From CAWHQZ01 sp963831645 (GTDB taxonomy: Bacteria; Pseudomonadota; Alphaproteobacteria; Rhizobiales; Aestuariivirgaceae): 64,000 bases of DNA. Positions 1-11,807 of the stretch are shown piece by piece. Location: NCBI GenBank assembly GCA_963831645.1, contig CAWHQZ010000013.1, positions 1 to 64,000 on the forward strand. Direction: 5' to 3'. Position 1 is the first letter of the stretch; each line of letters opens with the position of its first letter. The notes below the pieces were generated by a model, which did not search any database, had not been told where the DNA came from, and saw only the letters and a list, made by a program, of their open reading frames with translations. The translations under genes and the position numbers were made by a program.

Positions 1-334
1 CACATTTCCGCCGTGATCCGGCCCCGCAACGTCCAAAATGCAACGACAGGATATCAATGTTGCCTCTAGGCCCGGTGGTGCCAGGAGCTTCGGAAAACTC
101 AAGCCCCCCAGCCCCCTTCCGAGGCTGAAAGTACTGCCGGGTCATCCTCTCAGTTTGTAAGTGTTCTCCAGTGAATGGGCGGTCGGACATCCAGTCCGGC
201 CGCCTCGTTTTCTAGATGGCGTATACGTAAGCATTGTGCGGCTTTCCAGCCCGATCCGTGGGCCTTGACCTTGGCCGCCGACCAACCAATATGCCGCGCC
301 GTCCGACACGAACGGTACGAAAGCAATCGGCAGA
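1..334. other. Left-edge non-coding stretch before htpG
   Basis: No gene could be supported here. The open frames lack family resemblance and conflict with the htpG reading. The only feature seen is a possible promoter near the right end (264-292), placed to serve htpG. Confidence 0.5.
264..292 (+). promoter_or_regulatory. Candidate promoter of htpG, possibly heat-shock (RpoH) type
   Basis: CTTGAC at 264-269 is followed after 17 bases by CAATAT at 287-292, about 40 bases before the htpG start. A CTTG-type -35 box with an AT-rich -10 is how alphaproteobacterial RpoH promoters look, and htpG is a classic heat-shock gene. A housekeeping sigma-70 reading (TTGACC, then AATATG) fits nearly as well. 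This is inference from spacing and gene identity. Confidence 0.35.
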
Positions 335-2262
335 ATGGCCAAAACCTCCAAGAAAGCGGGTGCGGCTGCGGCCCAGGCGGGGCTGAGCGAGGAGCGGCCT
401 TTCCAGGCCGAGGTGACCAAGCTCCTGCACCTCATGGTGCATTCGGTCTATTCCGACCGCGAGGTGTTCCTGCGCGAGCTCATCTCCAATGCGGCAGATG
501 CCTGCGACAAGCTGCGCTACGAGGCGATCGCCAGACCCGAACTGCTGTCCGGGGACGCCGACGCTCGCCATCACCATCGAGCGCCGACAAGACCGCCAAG
601 ACCCTGACGGTCGCCGATAACGGCATCGGCATGAGCCGCGCCGATCTGATCGACAATCTCGGCACCATCGCCAAATCCGGCACCCAGGCCTTCATGGCGC
701 AATGCCGGCGACGGCAAGGAGGCCATCAACCTGATCGGCCAGTTCGGCGTCGGCTTCTACTCGGCCTTCATCGTCGCCAGGAAGGTCGAGGTGATTTCGC
801 GCCGGGCCGGCGCAGACCGATGCGCACGTCTGGTCATCGGACGGCAGCGGCACCTTCACCATCGCAGCCTGCCCCGGCAGGCGCCGCGCGCGGGACCCGC
901 ATCGTCCTCCATCTCAAAGACGATGCGCTCGAGTTTCTCGAGCCTGCGAAGCTCGAAGAGCGTCGTGCACGACCTATTCGGACCACATCGCCCATCCGAT
1001 CAAGCTCGCCATCGACAAGGACACGTCGCGCCAGATCAATGCGGCGAGCGCCATCTGGACGCGGCCGAAGGCCGATATCACCGCCGAGCAGTACAAGGAG
1101 TTCTTCGGCCACGTGGCCGGGATCTATGCCGATCCGGCGCTCACCCTTCATTACCGGGCGGAAGGCCGACAGCGAGTATACCGTGCTGCTGTTCGTGCCG
1201 TGCGAGAAGCCCTTCGATCTTTTCGATCCCGAGCGGCGCGGCCGGCAGAAGCTCTATGTGAAGCGGGTGTTCATCACCGACGAGGCCGATCTGCTCCCGG
1301 CCTATCTCCGGTTCGTCCGCGGCGTCATCGATTCCGAAGACATGCCGCTCAACATCTCGCGCGAGATGCTGCAGAACAATCCGACCGTGGCGACCGATCC
1401 GCAAGGCGGTCACCAACCGGGTACTGGCCGAGCTCAAGAAATGCTCGGAAAGCGATGCCGCGGACGCTTCGCCAAGATCTGGAAGGCGTTCGGCGCCGTG
1501 ATCAAGGAAGGGCATCTACGAAGACATGGAGCGGCGCGATCAGCTTTTCGAGATCGCACGCTTCACAACCACCAAGGGCGAAGAGGTGTCGCTCAAGGAC
1601 TACGTCGCAAGGCTCATCGCCAATCAGACTGCCGTCTACTACCTGACCGCCGAAGATGCCCGCAAGGCGCAGTCGAGCCCGCAGCTCGAGGGCTTCGCGG
1701 CGCGCGGCATCGAAGTGCTCCTGCTGACCGATCCGGTCGACTCCTTCTGGGTCAGAACCGCGCTCGGCTACGATGGCAAGCCGTTCAAGTCGGTGACCCA
1801 GGGTGCTGCCGATCTCGATCTCATGCCGCTCGTCGGCGCTGCCCGGCCGGCGACGACGGCTGACGATGCCGCGGTCGGCACGCTCATGGCGCGTCATCAA
1901 GCAGACTCTCGGCGATGAGGTGAAAGAAGTGCGTAAATCGGCGCGTCTGACCGACAGTCCGGTTTGCCTCGTGGCAGATACCGGCGGGCTCGACCGCACG
2001 CTCGAAAGGCTGCTTTCGCGCCAGGGCGACAGCACCATCAAGGTGAGCGCGCCGGTATTGGAGATCAATGCGGGACATCCGCTCATCGCGCGCCCTTGCG
2101 GCGCGGGCCAAGTCCGCCGGGGTCAATGCCGAGATGGAGGAAGCGGCGCGACTGCTGCTCGACCAGGCGCACATCCTCGAAGGCGAGCCGGTCGCCGATC
2201 CGGCCGGCTTCGGCAAGCGCCTGTCGGCGGTCATGGCCACGGCCTACGGCGCCAAAGCCTGA
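335..2262 (+). pseudogene. htpG: Molecular chaperone HtpG (Hsp90), broken by about eleven frame changes
   Basis: HtpG is the cytosolic Hsp90 ATPase that remodels client proteins. The start at 335 gives MAKTSKKAG and then the Hsp90 N-terminus (HLMVHSVYSDREVFLRELIS, the AADACDK helix). Recognisable pieces continue in order across all three frames: DNGIGM and the IGQFGVGFYSAF lid region, then YVKRVFI and YLRFVRGVIDS of the middle domain, then EVLLLTDPVD and KPFKSV, ending in the dimerisation domain at 2262. The total of about 642 codons fits a normal HtpG. Each break looks like a one-base indel, often in G or C runs (for example extra G near 1396 and near 1511), with no substitution-type stop codons between. 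That pattern suggests consensus sequence error more than old decay, but as written no full protein can be made. Confidence 0.85.
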
Positions 2263-2266
2263 AACC

Positions 2267-3028
2267 TCATGCTGTGCCGGGGCGCCATGCGGCGGCGCCC
2301 AGGATGTGGCCGCTGTCGTTCGCCTGAAGCAGGCACACACAGCCGTCCCTGCCGTCGGTCAGATGGTCCATGGCGAGCCGGACCTCGACCGCATCGCCGT
2401 GCCATGAACCGACCGGCATCATCGAGCGAACGACATTGAAGTAGGTGACGGTGCTGCCGGTGTTCTCGCCGCGCTCGATGGCGACAGCGACCTCGGGCGT
2501 CACCGTCATCATCAACAGCGTCGATTTCTGCCGCAATCCGTCCTCCGGAGCCGGGCTGGCAGCGACCACGATCTCCTTGCCGTCTTCGGCCATCGAGACG
2601 GCGACGCTATGGCGGTCGGCAGCGCGGCTTTCCCGTTCGATCAGGCCCAATACCGCAGCGCGGTCGGATCCGACGGCATGGTCGCGGCCGTTGATGACCA
2701 TCTGCGGCGTATAGACACGGCGGTCCCCGCGCTTGGCCGCGTAGGTGCGCTGGCGCTTGGTGTTCTTGGGCGAAGCGAGCGTGTCCCGCCAGCCGATATA
2801 GTCCCAGTAGTCGACGTTGAGCGATACGGCGATGACGCCTTCCTTCTTGACGAGATCGCCCATGAAGGCGTCGGCCGGCGGGCAGGAGGAGCAGCCCTGG
2901 CTGGTAAACAGCTCGACGACCACGGGCCGCCGAGCCGCCGCGGCGGGCCACGGGAACGCCGATAAGCCGAGGCTCGCCGCTCCGGCCGCAAGGGCGGATC
3001 GCCGCGTCAAGGAATGGGTCATGGCCAA
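2267..3028 (-). CDS. Secreted DUF1223 family protein, thioredoxin-like
   Basis: A 253-residue protein beginning with a twin-arginine-like signal (THSLTRRSALAAG followed by a hydrophobic stretch and a cleavable AAA region), so it is probably exported. The mature part starts with VVVELFTSQGCSSCPPAD, the hallmark of DUF1223, a thioredoxin-fold family with a CxxCPPAD motif near residue 45. Further family motifs are SLNVDYWDYIGW and VYTPQMVINGR. The function of the family is not established; a periplasmic redox role is an inference from the fold and the cysteine pair. The gene is convergent with htpG, with 4 bases between the stop codons. Confidence 0.85.
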   Translation of the reverse strand: MAMTHSLTRRSALAAGAASLGLSAFPWPAAAARRPVVVELFTSQGCSSCPPADAFMGDLVKKEGVIAVSLNVDYWDYIGWRDTLASPKNTKRQRTYAAKRGDRRVYTPQMVINGRDHAVGSDRAAVLGLIERESRAADRHSVAVSMAEDGKEIVVAASPAPEDGLRQKSTLLMMTVTPEVAVAIERGENTGSTVTYFNVVRSMMPVGSWHGDAVEVRLAMDHLTDGRDGCVCLLQANDSGHILGAAAWRPGTA

Positions 3029-3089
3029 CCGGTATGACTCCTCGCCCGATCAACAGCGATTCACGATGTGGTGAGGAAAACGCCGCGAT

Positions 3090-5792
<2,703 letters not shown>

Positions 5793-5932
5793 CGGGTCGC
5801 GTGCTCCGAAAAAATTCACTCCGCGGAGCCTATAGTCGGTTTCTGCGCACGCGACCAGAAGGGCGTGGGGAAGCGATTGACGAGCGGCGGGAATGGCTTG
5901 CAATCGCTGCCGGTTCTGCCATCGAGTTCGGC

Positions 5933-6529
5933 ATGCACCTCAAGGCGAGCAAGGTGGTGGTCGAGCGCGGCGGGCGCATCGTGCTTGCCGGGATCGACTT
6001 CTCGGTGGCGGCAGGTGAGCTGTTGCTTCTTCTCGGCCCCAACGGCTCGGGCAAGACCAGCCTGCTCAGGCTGATTGCCGGCCTCGTGGAAGCCCAGGCG
6101 GGGACCGTCGAGCTCGCCGGCGGGAGCCTCGATCGAAGCATCGGGGAGCAGGCGCACTTCATTGGTCATCAGGACGGCCTGAAGCCGGCGCTGACGGTCG
6201 CGGAGAACCTGGAGTTCTGGGCTGGGTTCCTTGGCGGCCGCGAGGTTGATCAGGCGGCCGAAGCGTTCGGGCTGGAAAACCTGCGCTCCCTCCCGGCGGG
6301 AGTCCTGTCGGCCGGGCAGCGGCGGCGCCTGGCGCTGTCGCGGCTCCTTCTGGCGCCCAGGCCGTTGTGGCTCCTCGACGAGCCGACTACCGGGCTGGAC
6401 GCCGCATCATCGGTAACGCTCCGGGGGCACATGACCGGACACCTTTCCGGTGGCGGCATCATCGTCGCCGCGACCCATGTCGAGCTTGGAATCGCGGCCT
6501 GCCGCACGCTGGAGCTGGGCGTCACATGA
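5933..6529 (+). CDS. ccmA: Haem exporter ATP-binding protein CcmA
   Basis: ATPase subunit of the CcmABCD complex that releases haem-loaded CcmE during cytochrome c maturation. The start at 5933 (MHLKASKVV) gives 198 residues, normal for CcmA; the upstream open frame to 5801 has no family match. Walker A is GPNGSGKTS, the signature is LSAGQRRRLALSRLL, and Walker B is PLWLLDEPTTGLD. It is the first gene of ccmA-B-C-D-G; its stop overlaps the ccmB start (ATGA at 6526-6529), which suggests translational coupling. Confidence 0.95.
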   Translation: MHLKASKVVVERGGRIVLAGIDFSVAAGELLLLLGPNGSGKTSLLRLIAGLVEAQAGTVELAGGSLDRSIGEQAHFIGHQDGLKPALTVAENLEFWAGFLGGREVDQAAEAFGLENLRSLPAGVLSAGQRRRLALSRLLLAPRPLWLLDEPTTGLDAASSVTLRGHMTGHLSGGGIIVAATHVELGIAACRTLELGVT

Positions 6530-7194
6530 CGGCCGCGGCAGCGCTCGTCAGGCGCGATCTGCAAATCGTCGTCCGTCAGGGCGGAAGCCTCGGTGCGGCG
6601 CTGGGCTTCTTCTTGGCCGTGGTGGCGTTCCTGCCGCTGGGACTCGGGCCCGATCCGGCGCTGTTGGAACGCGTGGCGCCGGGAGCGTTGTGGATCGCAC
6701 TGCTGCTTTCGGTCCTGCTGTCGGCCGATCTCATCTTTCGCAGCGATTTCGACGATGGTTCCCTCGACGTCATGGCGACGGGATCCATGCCTTTCGAAGT
6801 CGTGGTGCTGATCAAGGCGTCGGTACACTGGCTGACCACCAGCCTGCCGCTCGCGCTGGCGGCCCCCGCGGCGGGCCTGTTGCTGAACATGGATGTGAGC
6901 CATTTCGCTTCGGCCGGGCCGGCGATGCTGGTCGGTTCAGTGAACCTGTCGCTCTTTGCGACCTTTGGAGCCGCGGTTACGGTGGGCCTGCGACGGGGCG
7001 GTCTGCTTGCGTCGCTGCTCATTTTGCCCATCTATGTGCCGGTCCTGATCTTCGGAGTTGCAGCGAGCAGGGCGTCCTCGGCGATTCCCGATGTCAGGGC
7101 CTCCTCCCTTGCGCTGCTGGGCGCCCTGTCGCTGGCGGCCCTGGTCGTGGTACCGGTTGCCTCGGCGGCCGCCCTGCGATCCTATTTAAGGTAG
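6526..7194 (+). CDS. ccmB: Haem exporter membrane protein CcmB
   Basis: Integral membrane partner of CcmA. The start at 6526 (MTAAAALVRRDLQIVVRQGG) gives 222 residues with about six hydrophobic segments. The DLxLxxRxGG-type opening and RSDFDDGSLDVMATG are characteristic of CcmB. The alternative upstream start at 6367 lies inside ccmA and is not credible. The spacing to ccmC is 11 bases. Confidence 0.95.
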   Translation: MTAAAALVRRDLQIVVRQGGSLGAALGFFLAVVAFLPLGLGPDPALLERVAPGALWIALLLSVLLSADLIFRSDFDDGSLDVMATGSMPFEVVVLIKASVHWLTTSLPLALAAPAAGLLLNMDVSHFASAGPAMLVGSVNLSLFATFGAAVTVGLRRGGLLASLLILPIYVPVLIFGVAASRASSAIPDVRASSLALLGALSLAALVVVPVASAAALRSYLR

Positions 7195-7205
7195 ACCTTG
7201 CGTGC

Positions 7206-7934
7206 ATGATGCAGAACCTCGCCAATCCGACTCGTCTCCTCGCCATTGCCGACCGGTTGCGCCCGTGGGCATGGGCGGCGGCGCTCGCGCTTTTCGCAGT
7301 GGGGCTGACGCTCGGTCTCTACAGGTCCCCGCCCGATTATCAGCAGGGCGAAACGGTGCGCATCATGTTCGTGCATGTACCGGCTGCCTGGATGGCGCTG
7401 TTCGCATACACGTTCATGGCGCTGGCGCACGGGACGGCGATCGTTTTCCGCCATCCGGTCGCCGATCTGGTGGCCAAGGCCGCCGCACCTGCCGGCCTGT
7501 GCTTCACGTTCCTGGCGCTGGCCACCGGCTCGCTGTGGGGCAAGCCGATGTGGGGCACCTGGTGGCAATGGGGCGATGCCCGGCTCACCTCCATGTTCAT
7601 TCTGTTGCTGCTCTATCTCGGCTATCTGGCTGTCTGGCAAACCATCGAAGATCCGGCACGGGCGGCGCGGATTGCGGCGATCGTCGCGCTGGTGGGCGTG
7701 ATCAATGTTCCGATCATCAAATATTCCGTCGACTGGTGGAGCACCCTGCATCAACCGGCAAGCGTCCTGCGCATGGATGGGCCGACCATACATGTTTCGC
7801 TGCTCGTTCCGCTGCTGGTGATGATCGCAGCCTACACGGTTCTGTTCCTCGCCCTCCTGCTTACGAACGTGAAGACCGAAATTCTCGCCCGGCGCATCCG
7901 CCAGATGCAGATCAGGGCGGCGAGCCGCGGATAG
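7206..7934 (+). CDS. ccmC: Haem handling protein CcmC
   Basis: CcmC binds haem at the periplasmic face and passes it to CcmE. The ATG at 7206 gives 242 residues with six predicted membrane helices. The tryptophan-rich haem-handling motif is present as MWGTWWQWGDARLTS, flanked by the conserved histidines in VHVPAAWMA and WSTLHQPAS. Two adjacent ATG codons (7206 and 7209) are possible starts. An open frame runs upstream into ccmB but has no family content there. Confidence 0.95.
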   Translation: MMQNLANPTRLLAIADRLRPWAWAAALALFAVGLTLGLYRSPPDYQQGETVRIMFVHVPAAWMALFAYTFMALAHGTAIVFRHPVADLVAKAAAPAGLCFTFLALATGSLWGKPMWGTWWQWGDARLTSMFILLLLYLGYLAVWQTIEDPARAARIAAIVALVGVINVPIIKYSVDWWSTLHQPASVLRMDGPTIHVSLLVPLLVMIAAYTVLFLALLLTNVKTEILARRIRQMQIRAASRG

Positions 7935-7937
7935 GCG

Positions 7938-8111
7938 TTGAATCTGTCGGCGCCCCATATCGGCTTTGTCGTCGCGTCCTACGCGGTCTCGAGCGTTGTC
8001 CTTCTGGTGCTCGTGATTTCCGCGTTCGTGAAGCTGAGGGGGCAGGAAAGAAAACTCACAGAGCTCGAACGGGCCGAGAAACGCCAGGGTGGAACCGGCG
8101 ATGAGCAATGA
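7938..8111 (+). CDS. ccmD: Haem exporter subunit CcmD (TTG start)
   Basis: A 57-residue protein starting with TTG at 7938, three bases after ccmC. It has one membrane helix (GFVVASYAVSSVVLLVLVIS) followed by a charged tail (KLRGQERKLTELERAEKRQ), which is the standard CcmD layout. CcmD is needed to release holo-CcmE from CcmABC. It overlaps the start of ccmG by 11 bases. The gene is easily missed because of its size and start codon; position and composition support it. Confidence 0.85.
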   Translation: MNLSAPHIGFVVASYAVSSVVLLVLVISAFVKLRGQERKLTELERAEKRQGGTGDEQ

Positions 8112-8682
8112 TGCCGTACATCAGCACGCGCGCCGGCGGCTACGTCTGCTGGCAATGCTGCCGGCGCTGGTATTCGCGGCGATCGCGGCGATATTCATCG
8201 GCGGCATCACCGGCGGGGATCCCTCCAGGGTGCCCTCGGTGCTCATCGACAAGCCGGTTCCCCAATTCTCCCTGCCGCCTCTCGAAGGGGCGGGTCTGCC
8301 CGGCCTCGCCTCGAGCGATCTGGCGCGCGGCCGGGTCACGCTCGTGAACGTGTGGGCCTCCTGGTGCGGTCCATGCCGGCTCGAGCATCCTCTTCTCATG
8401 GCGCTCAGGGAGCGGCCGGACATCGATGTGTTCGGCATCAACTACAAGGACGATCCGGCGAACGCGAGGCGCTTTCTCCAGCATCTCGGCCAGCCGTTTG
8501 CGGCGATCGGTGTCGATGACAAAGGCCGCGCCGCGGTCGACTGGGGGGTGTACGGAGTGCCCGAGACGTTTGTCGTCGACGGCACCGGAACCATCCGCTT
8601 CAAATGGGTCGGACCTCTGACCGAAGCCGGGCTGGAAGCGGAGGTCCTGCCGGCCATCGCGCGCGCCGGATCGAAGCCTTGA
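8101..8682 (+). CDS. ccmG: Thiol:disulfide interchange protein CcmG (DsbE)
   Basis: A periplasmic, membrane-anchored thioredoxin that keeps apocytochrome c cysteines reduced for haem attachment. The start at 8101 (MSNDAVHQHARRR) gives 193 residues with an N-terminal anchor (LLAMLPALVFAAIAAIFIGG), then the active site NVWASWCGPCRLEHP and the cis-proline region YGVPETFVVD. It is the last gene of the ccm operon here; ccmE, F and H are not in the window. Confidence 0.95.
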   Translation: MSNDAVHQHARRRLRLLAMLPALVFAAIAAIFIGGITGGDPSRVPSVLIDKPVPQFSLPPLEGAGLPGLASSDLARGRVTLVNVWASWCGPCRLEHPLLMALRERPDIDVFGINYKDDPANARRFLQHLGQPFAAIGVDDKGRAAVDWGVYGVPETFVVDGTGTIRFKWVGPLTEAGLEAEVLPAIARAGSKP

Positions 8683-8708
8683 ATGGCAGCGGAGGGGCGG
8701 CCCGAACC

Positions 8709-9200
8709 CTACCGCCCGCGGCGGCTTCGGATGGATTCGGCTCTCTTGCCCTTTCTCTCCTGGGTTTCGAGCGCGGCGGCGAGGATGGCGAGCGCCTCGA
8801 AGAATGACCGGCGATGTGCGGGAGGCACCTCGGCGAGCAGGGCCTTGTCCACCTCATCGGCGCCCGGAACGGCGCTCTTCAGAGCCTTCTTGCCGGCAGC
8901 CGTGATGCGCACCGTATTGGTGCGCCCGTCATCCTTGGCGCGCCGTCGCTGCAGGTAGCCCTGGGCCAGGAGTCGCGCCACCAGGTCGGCAAGCGTCGAA
9001 CGGTCGATCCCCGTCATCTTCACCAGTTGCGTCTGGCTGATGCCGTCGTTCTGGTCGATGGCCAGCAGCACCGTGAACTGGCGCTGGGTCAGCCCGGACT
9101 TGCCGACCTGCTCCATGTAGATGTCGGCTGCATACTGCGCCGCCCGTTTCAGCAAATGATATGGAGAACGCGAAAATTGCTTGACGTCCCTCGTCATCAT
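8709..9200 (-). CDS. MarR family transcriptional regulator
   Basis: A winged helix-turn-helix protein of about 164 residues. ATG at 9200 or 9197 is chosen because MarR similarity begins directly after (KQFSRSPYHLLKRAAQ). The DNA-binding core is LTQRQFTVLLAIDQNDGIS, then the recognition region TGIDRSTLADLVARLLAQG and the wing RRRAKDDGRTNTVRIT. The C-terminus is basic. It is divergent from the Nudix gene at 9393 with about 190 bases between them, so it may regulate itself and that gene; its ligand is unknown. Confidence 0.85.
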   Translation of the reverse strand: MMTRDVKQFSRSPYHLLKRAAQYAADIYMEQVGKSGLTQRQFTVLLAIDQNDGISQTQLVKMTGIDRSTLADLVARLLAQGYLQRRRAKDDGRTNTVRITAAGKKALKSAVPGADEVDKALLAEVPPAHRRSFFEALAILAAALETQERKGKRAESIRSRRGR

Positions 9201-9392
9201 GGACCGGTCCCCTGCCGCATACGCAACGGCGACGGCATTCCCGGAACTGAGTGCAGGACGTCCGCCGCCTTTGGGCACCCGCGCCTGAAGGTGCCTTGCC
9301 TCCACCCGCTGTGGCCAACAAGCCTCGCGGATGCCTAGCCTCCGGTATAGAATTTTCCGCCGCGAGAGTCGAATCGGGAATGGTGCATTGCA

Positions 9393-9938
9393 ATGAGCGA
9401 CCCGGCGCTGCCGCCAAATTTCGTTCGCAAGGTTCCGAGTGGCGACAATCGCGAGCGGGAAGTCTGCGACAGTTGCGGACTGGTTCTCTACAGCAACCCG
9501 AAAATCGTCGTCGGCTCGGTGGTGGTGCACGAGCGCAAGGTGCTGATGTGCCGGCGCGCCATCGATCCCCGCAAGGGCTATTGGACGTTGCCGGCGGGGT
9601 TCATGGAGCTTCACGAGACAGCTGAAGCGGCGGCGCTCCGCGAAGCTCGCGAGGAAGCGCAGGCGGAGATCGTGATCGACCGGCTGCTGGCGGTTTACTC
9701 CGTACCGAGACTGTCGCAGGTCCAGATCATGTACCGGGCCCGTCTCCGCACGCCGGCTTTTTCAGCCGGACCAGAGAGCTTGGAAGTTGGGTTGATGGAG
9801 TACGAACAGATCCCGTGGCAGGACATCGCCTTCCCGAGCGTGCGCTGGGCGCTCACCCATCACCGCTCGGTGGAGGGAAACGAGGCTTTTGCGCCGTTCA
9901 CGAACCCGTCCGGGGAGGACGGCAGCCGCCAAGAGTAG
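9393..9938 (+). CDS. Nudix hydrolase with N-terminal zinc-ribbon-like motif
   Basis: A 181-residue Nudix protein. The Nudix box is visible as GFMELHETAEAAALREAREE, with the catalytic REAREE helix complete. An N-terminal EVCDSCGLVLYSNPK segment resembles the short zinc-binding extension in NADH-pyrophosphatase-like Nudix proteins, although only one CxxC pair is present. Substrate is not predictable from sequence; a nucleoside diphosphate derivative is likely from the family. It is a single gene, with about 340 non-coding bases after it. Confidence 0.85.
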   Translation: MSDPALPPNFVRKVPSGDNREREVCDSCGLVLYSNPKIVVGSVVVHERKVLMCRRAIDPRKGYWTLPAGFMELHETAEAAALREAREEAQAEIVIDRLLAVYSVPRLSQVQIMYRARLRTPAFSAGPESLEVGLMEYEQIPWQDIAFPSVRWALTHHRSVEGNEAFAPFTNPSGEDGSRQE

Positions 9939-10281
9939 CGTTGACCAGAAAAAGCGATGCCGTTTCGCTGAATAGTGTTCCAGCGCGGACAGGGGAAGGT
10001 AGTCTCTCGCGCTAAGCTGAGCAGGTGCGCGCCACTCGCCAAAACACATGTTGCTGCCTACAGGTAGAAGAGCGCCGACCGATTTGCAGAAGGTTCAGCA
10101 CACTATCGTCAGTTCCGCGTGGGCCACCCCCAGCCGTCATCCGCGCAGCCCTTTTTTCACAGCTCGTGTCGATCTCGCGGCTCTCCGTTCGACTATGCGG
10201 CAGAGGTAGAACCAACTCCACCTGCGGCGGTTCAGATCGACAGCAGGCAGAGACGATAACCCTACGGAAGGAGAAAAAAAC
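9939..10281. other. Intergenic stretch, no gene seen
   Basis: No open frame here has family resemblance on either strand. The right end holds a strong ribosome-binding site (AAGGAG at about 10266) for the gene at 10282. Confidence 0.5.
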
Positions 10282-10635
10282 ATGACCTACGTCGATGGAT
10301 TTATCGCGCCCGTACCCACTGCCAATCGCGACAAATACAGGAAACATGCCGAGGCAGCATCCGTCGTGTTCAAGGAACACGGCGCGTTGAAAGTGGTCGA
10401 ATGCTGGGGGGACGATGTGCCAGATGGCAAGGTGACGTCATTCCCGATGGCAGTGAAACGCAAGGACGACGAGACAGTTGTGTTCTCCTGGATCATCTGG
10501 CCGTCGCGCAAAGCTCGCAATGAGGGCATGAAGAAGGTCATGGCTGACCCACGCGTGCAGCCGGATACAAATCCGATGCCGTTCGACGGCCAGCGCCTCA
10601 TCTATGGCGGCTTCGAGATGATCGTCGAGGTTTGA
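10282..10635 (+). CDS. DUF1428 family protein
   Basis: A 117-residue protein with an opening (MTYVDGFIAPVPTANRDKY) and the segments VVECWGDDVPDGKVTSF and NPMPFDGQRLIYGGFE typical of DUF1428 (E. coli YbaA type), a dimeric alpha-beta barrel family of unknown function. It is preceded by AAGGAG at good spacing. It is followed after six bases by a DUF899 gene, so the two probably form one transcript. In many alphaproteobacteria such small stress-type proteins cluster together, but no role can be given. Confidence 0.85.
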   Translation: MTYVDGFIAPVPTANRDKYRKHAEAASVVFKEHGALKVVECWGDDVPDGKVTSFPMAVKRKDDETVVFSWIIWPSRKARNEGMKKVMADPRVQPDTNPMPFDGQRLIYGGFEMIVEV

Positions 10636-10641
10636 CTCGCC

Positions 10642-11425
10642 ATGGCCAATGACCGAACGCTCGCGCCGGCCAACGAACTGGTAAAGCGGAACAGGGTTCA
10701 CCTCCCCAACGAGGATGACAAGTACCGGCGGGCGCGCGACGCGCTGCTAATTGAAGAGATCGAGCTGAGGCGGAACATGGAACGCGTCGCAGCACAGCGG
10801 CGCGCACTGCCTCTGGGCGGTCTCGTGCCTGAAGACTATGTGTTCGAGGGTGCCGGGCAGGAAGGCAGGCCGGCCAAGGAGTAAGGCTTTCGGAGCTGTT
10901 TGCCCCGAGCAAGGATACGCTTGTTAGTTACAGCTTCATGTTCCCCCGCTATCCGCAAGACGACCGCCCCGGCCCCACCCGGGGGGCAACCGCACGGCTC
11001 AAGCGGGAGGAGAGTCCGTGCCCTTCGTGTACGGCCTTTCTCGACTCGCTCGATGGTGCCACCGATCACGTTGAAGCAGCTGGCTTCAATTTCGTGGTCA
11101 TCGCCGAGGCGCCGCTCGAGCGGCTCATCGCCTTCGGTAGGGATCGGCAATGGAAAGCCTCCGCCTGCTGTCCTCAGCCGGAAACAATTTCAAGCGCGAC
11201 TATCATGCCGAGACGCCTGAGGGATACCAGATGCCCATGATGACTGTCTTCCACCGCGCGCATGACGGCATCCGGCATTTCTGGAGCTCCGAGTTGTTCT
11301 ACCTCGATCCTGACCCCGGACAAGATCCGCGCCATACCGGCACCATCGAGCCATTGTGGAACATCTTCGATCTGACTCCTACGGGCCGACCATCGAACTG
11401 GCAGGAACAGCTGCAATACGACTGA
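10642..11425 (+). pseudogene. DUF899 thioredoxin-like protein, split by two frame breaks
   Basis: Three consecutive pieces in three frames rebuild one DUF899 protein of about 261 residues. Piece 1 (10642-10884) has the N-terminal helix ARDALLIEEIELRRNMERVA. Piece 2 (about 10878-11150) has ELFAPSKDTL, YSFMFPRY and a CPSCTAF cysteine pair. Piece 3 (to 11425) has NNFKRDYHAETPEGY and the conserved ending IEPLWNIFDLTPTGRP. The breaks lie near 10880 and near 11150. DUF899 proteins have a thioredoxin-like fold and unknown function. A second, intact DUF899 gene lies at 12040-12834 on the other strand. The breaks could be sequencing errors or real loss. Confidence 0.75.
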
Positions 11426-11582
11426 GGCTTTGGGTCGACCTCCCGCGGCGATTTGCAGTACCCGCTCGGCGATCGTACGCTGCGAGATGCCGTAGCAATC
11501 GAGCAGCTTCTCCTGGGTGCCGGATAAAGACTGCAGGGGCGAGGGCTCCTGAGTCAGTCTAGCTCGGCAGCCGGTCATGGCT

Positions 11583-11807
11583 TTAGGCGTTGCGTGTGTA
11601 GAGGTGGAAGGCCCCGTAGATTGCCGAGCGATCCGAAGCAGCCAGCGCGCGCGAGCGGCTCTCCTCGTAGTTCCTGCGCTTGAGAACCGCATCGTCGAGC
11701 CGGTTGGTCAGGATCGATCGGCTACCGGCAGCACGGAAGATCACGCGCGCATGGGGCCGAGCGGTGCGGGTGATCTCGATCCACAATCGCGGATCAGCTT
11801 CAGCCAT
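11583..11807 (-). pseudogene. btaA: C-terminal remnant of a BtaA-like (DUF3419) enzyme
   Basis: A 74-codon open frame whose sequence matches the C-terminal end of BtaA: WIEITRTARPHARVIFRAAG and the closing DRSAIYGAFHLY. BtaA moves the 3-amino-3-carboxypropyl group of S-adenosylmethionine to diacylglycerol in betaine-lipid synthesis and is normally about 400 residues long. All upstream parts are missing; the 5' end runs into the membrane-protein gene at 11741-12043, so this is a fragment. No btaB partner was recognised next to it. Identification is from memory of the family ending. Confidence 0.6.

Noticed and set aside
11174..11692. 172-codon minus-strand frame with a helix-turn-helix-looking stretch (LLDCYGISQRTIAERVLQIA)
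   Set aside because: Most of it is antisense to the DUF899 reading; the short stretch alone cannot be assigned to a family.
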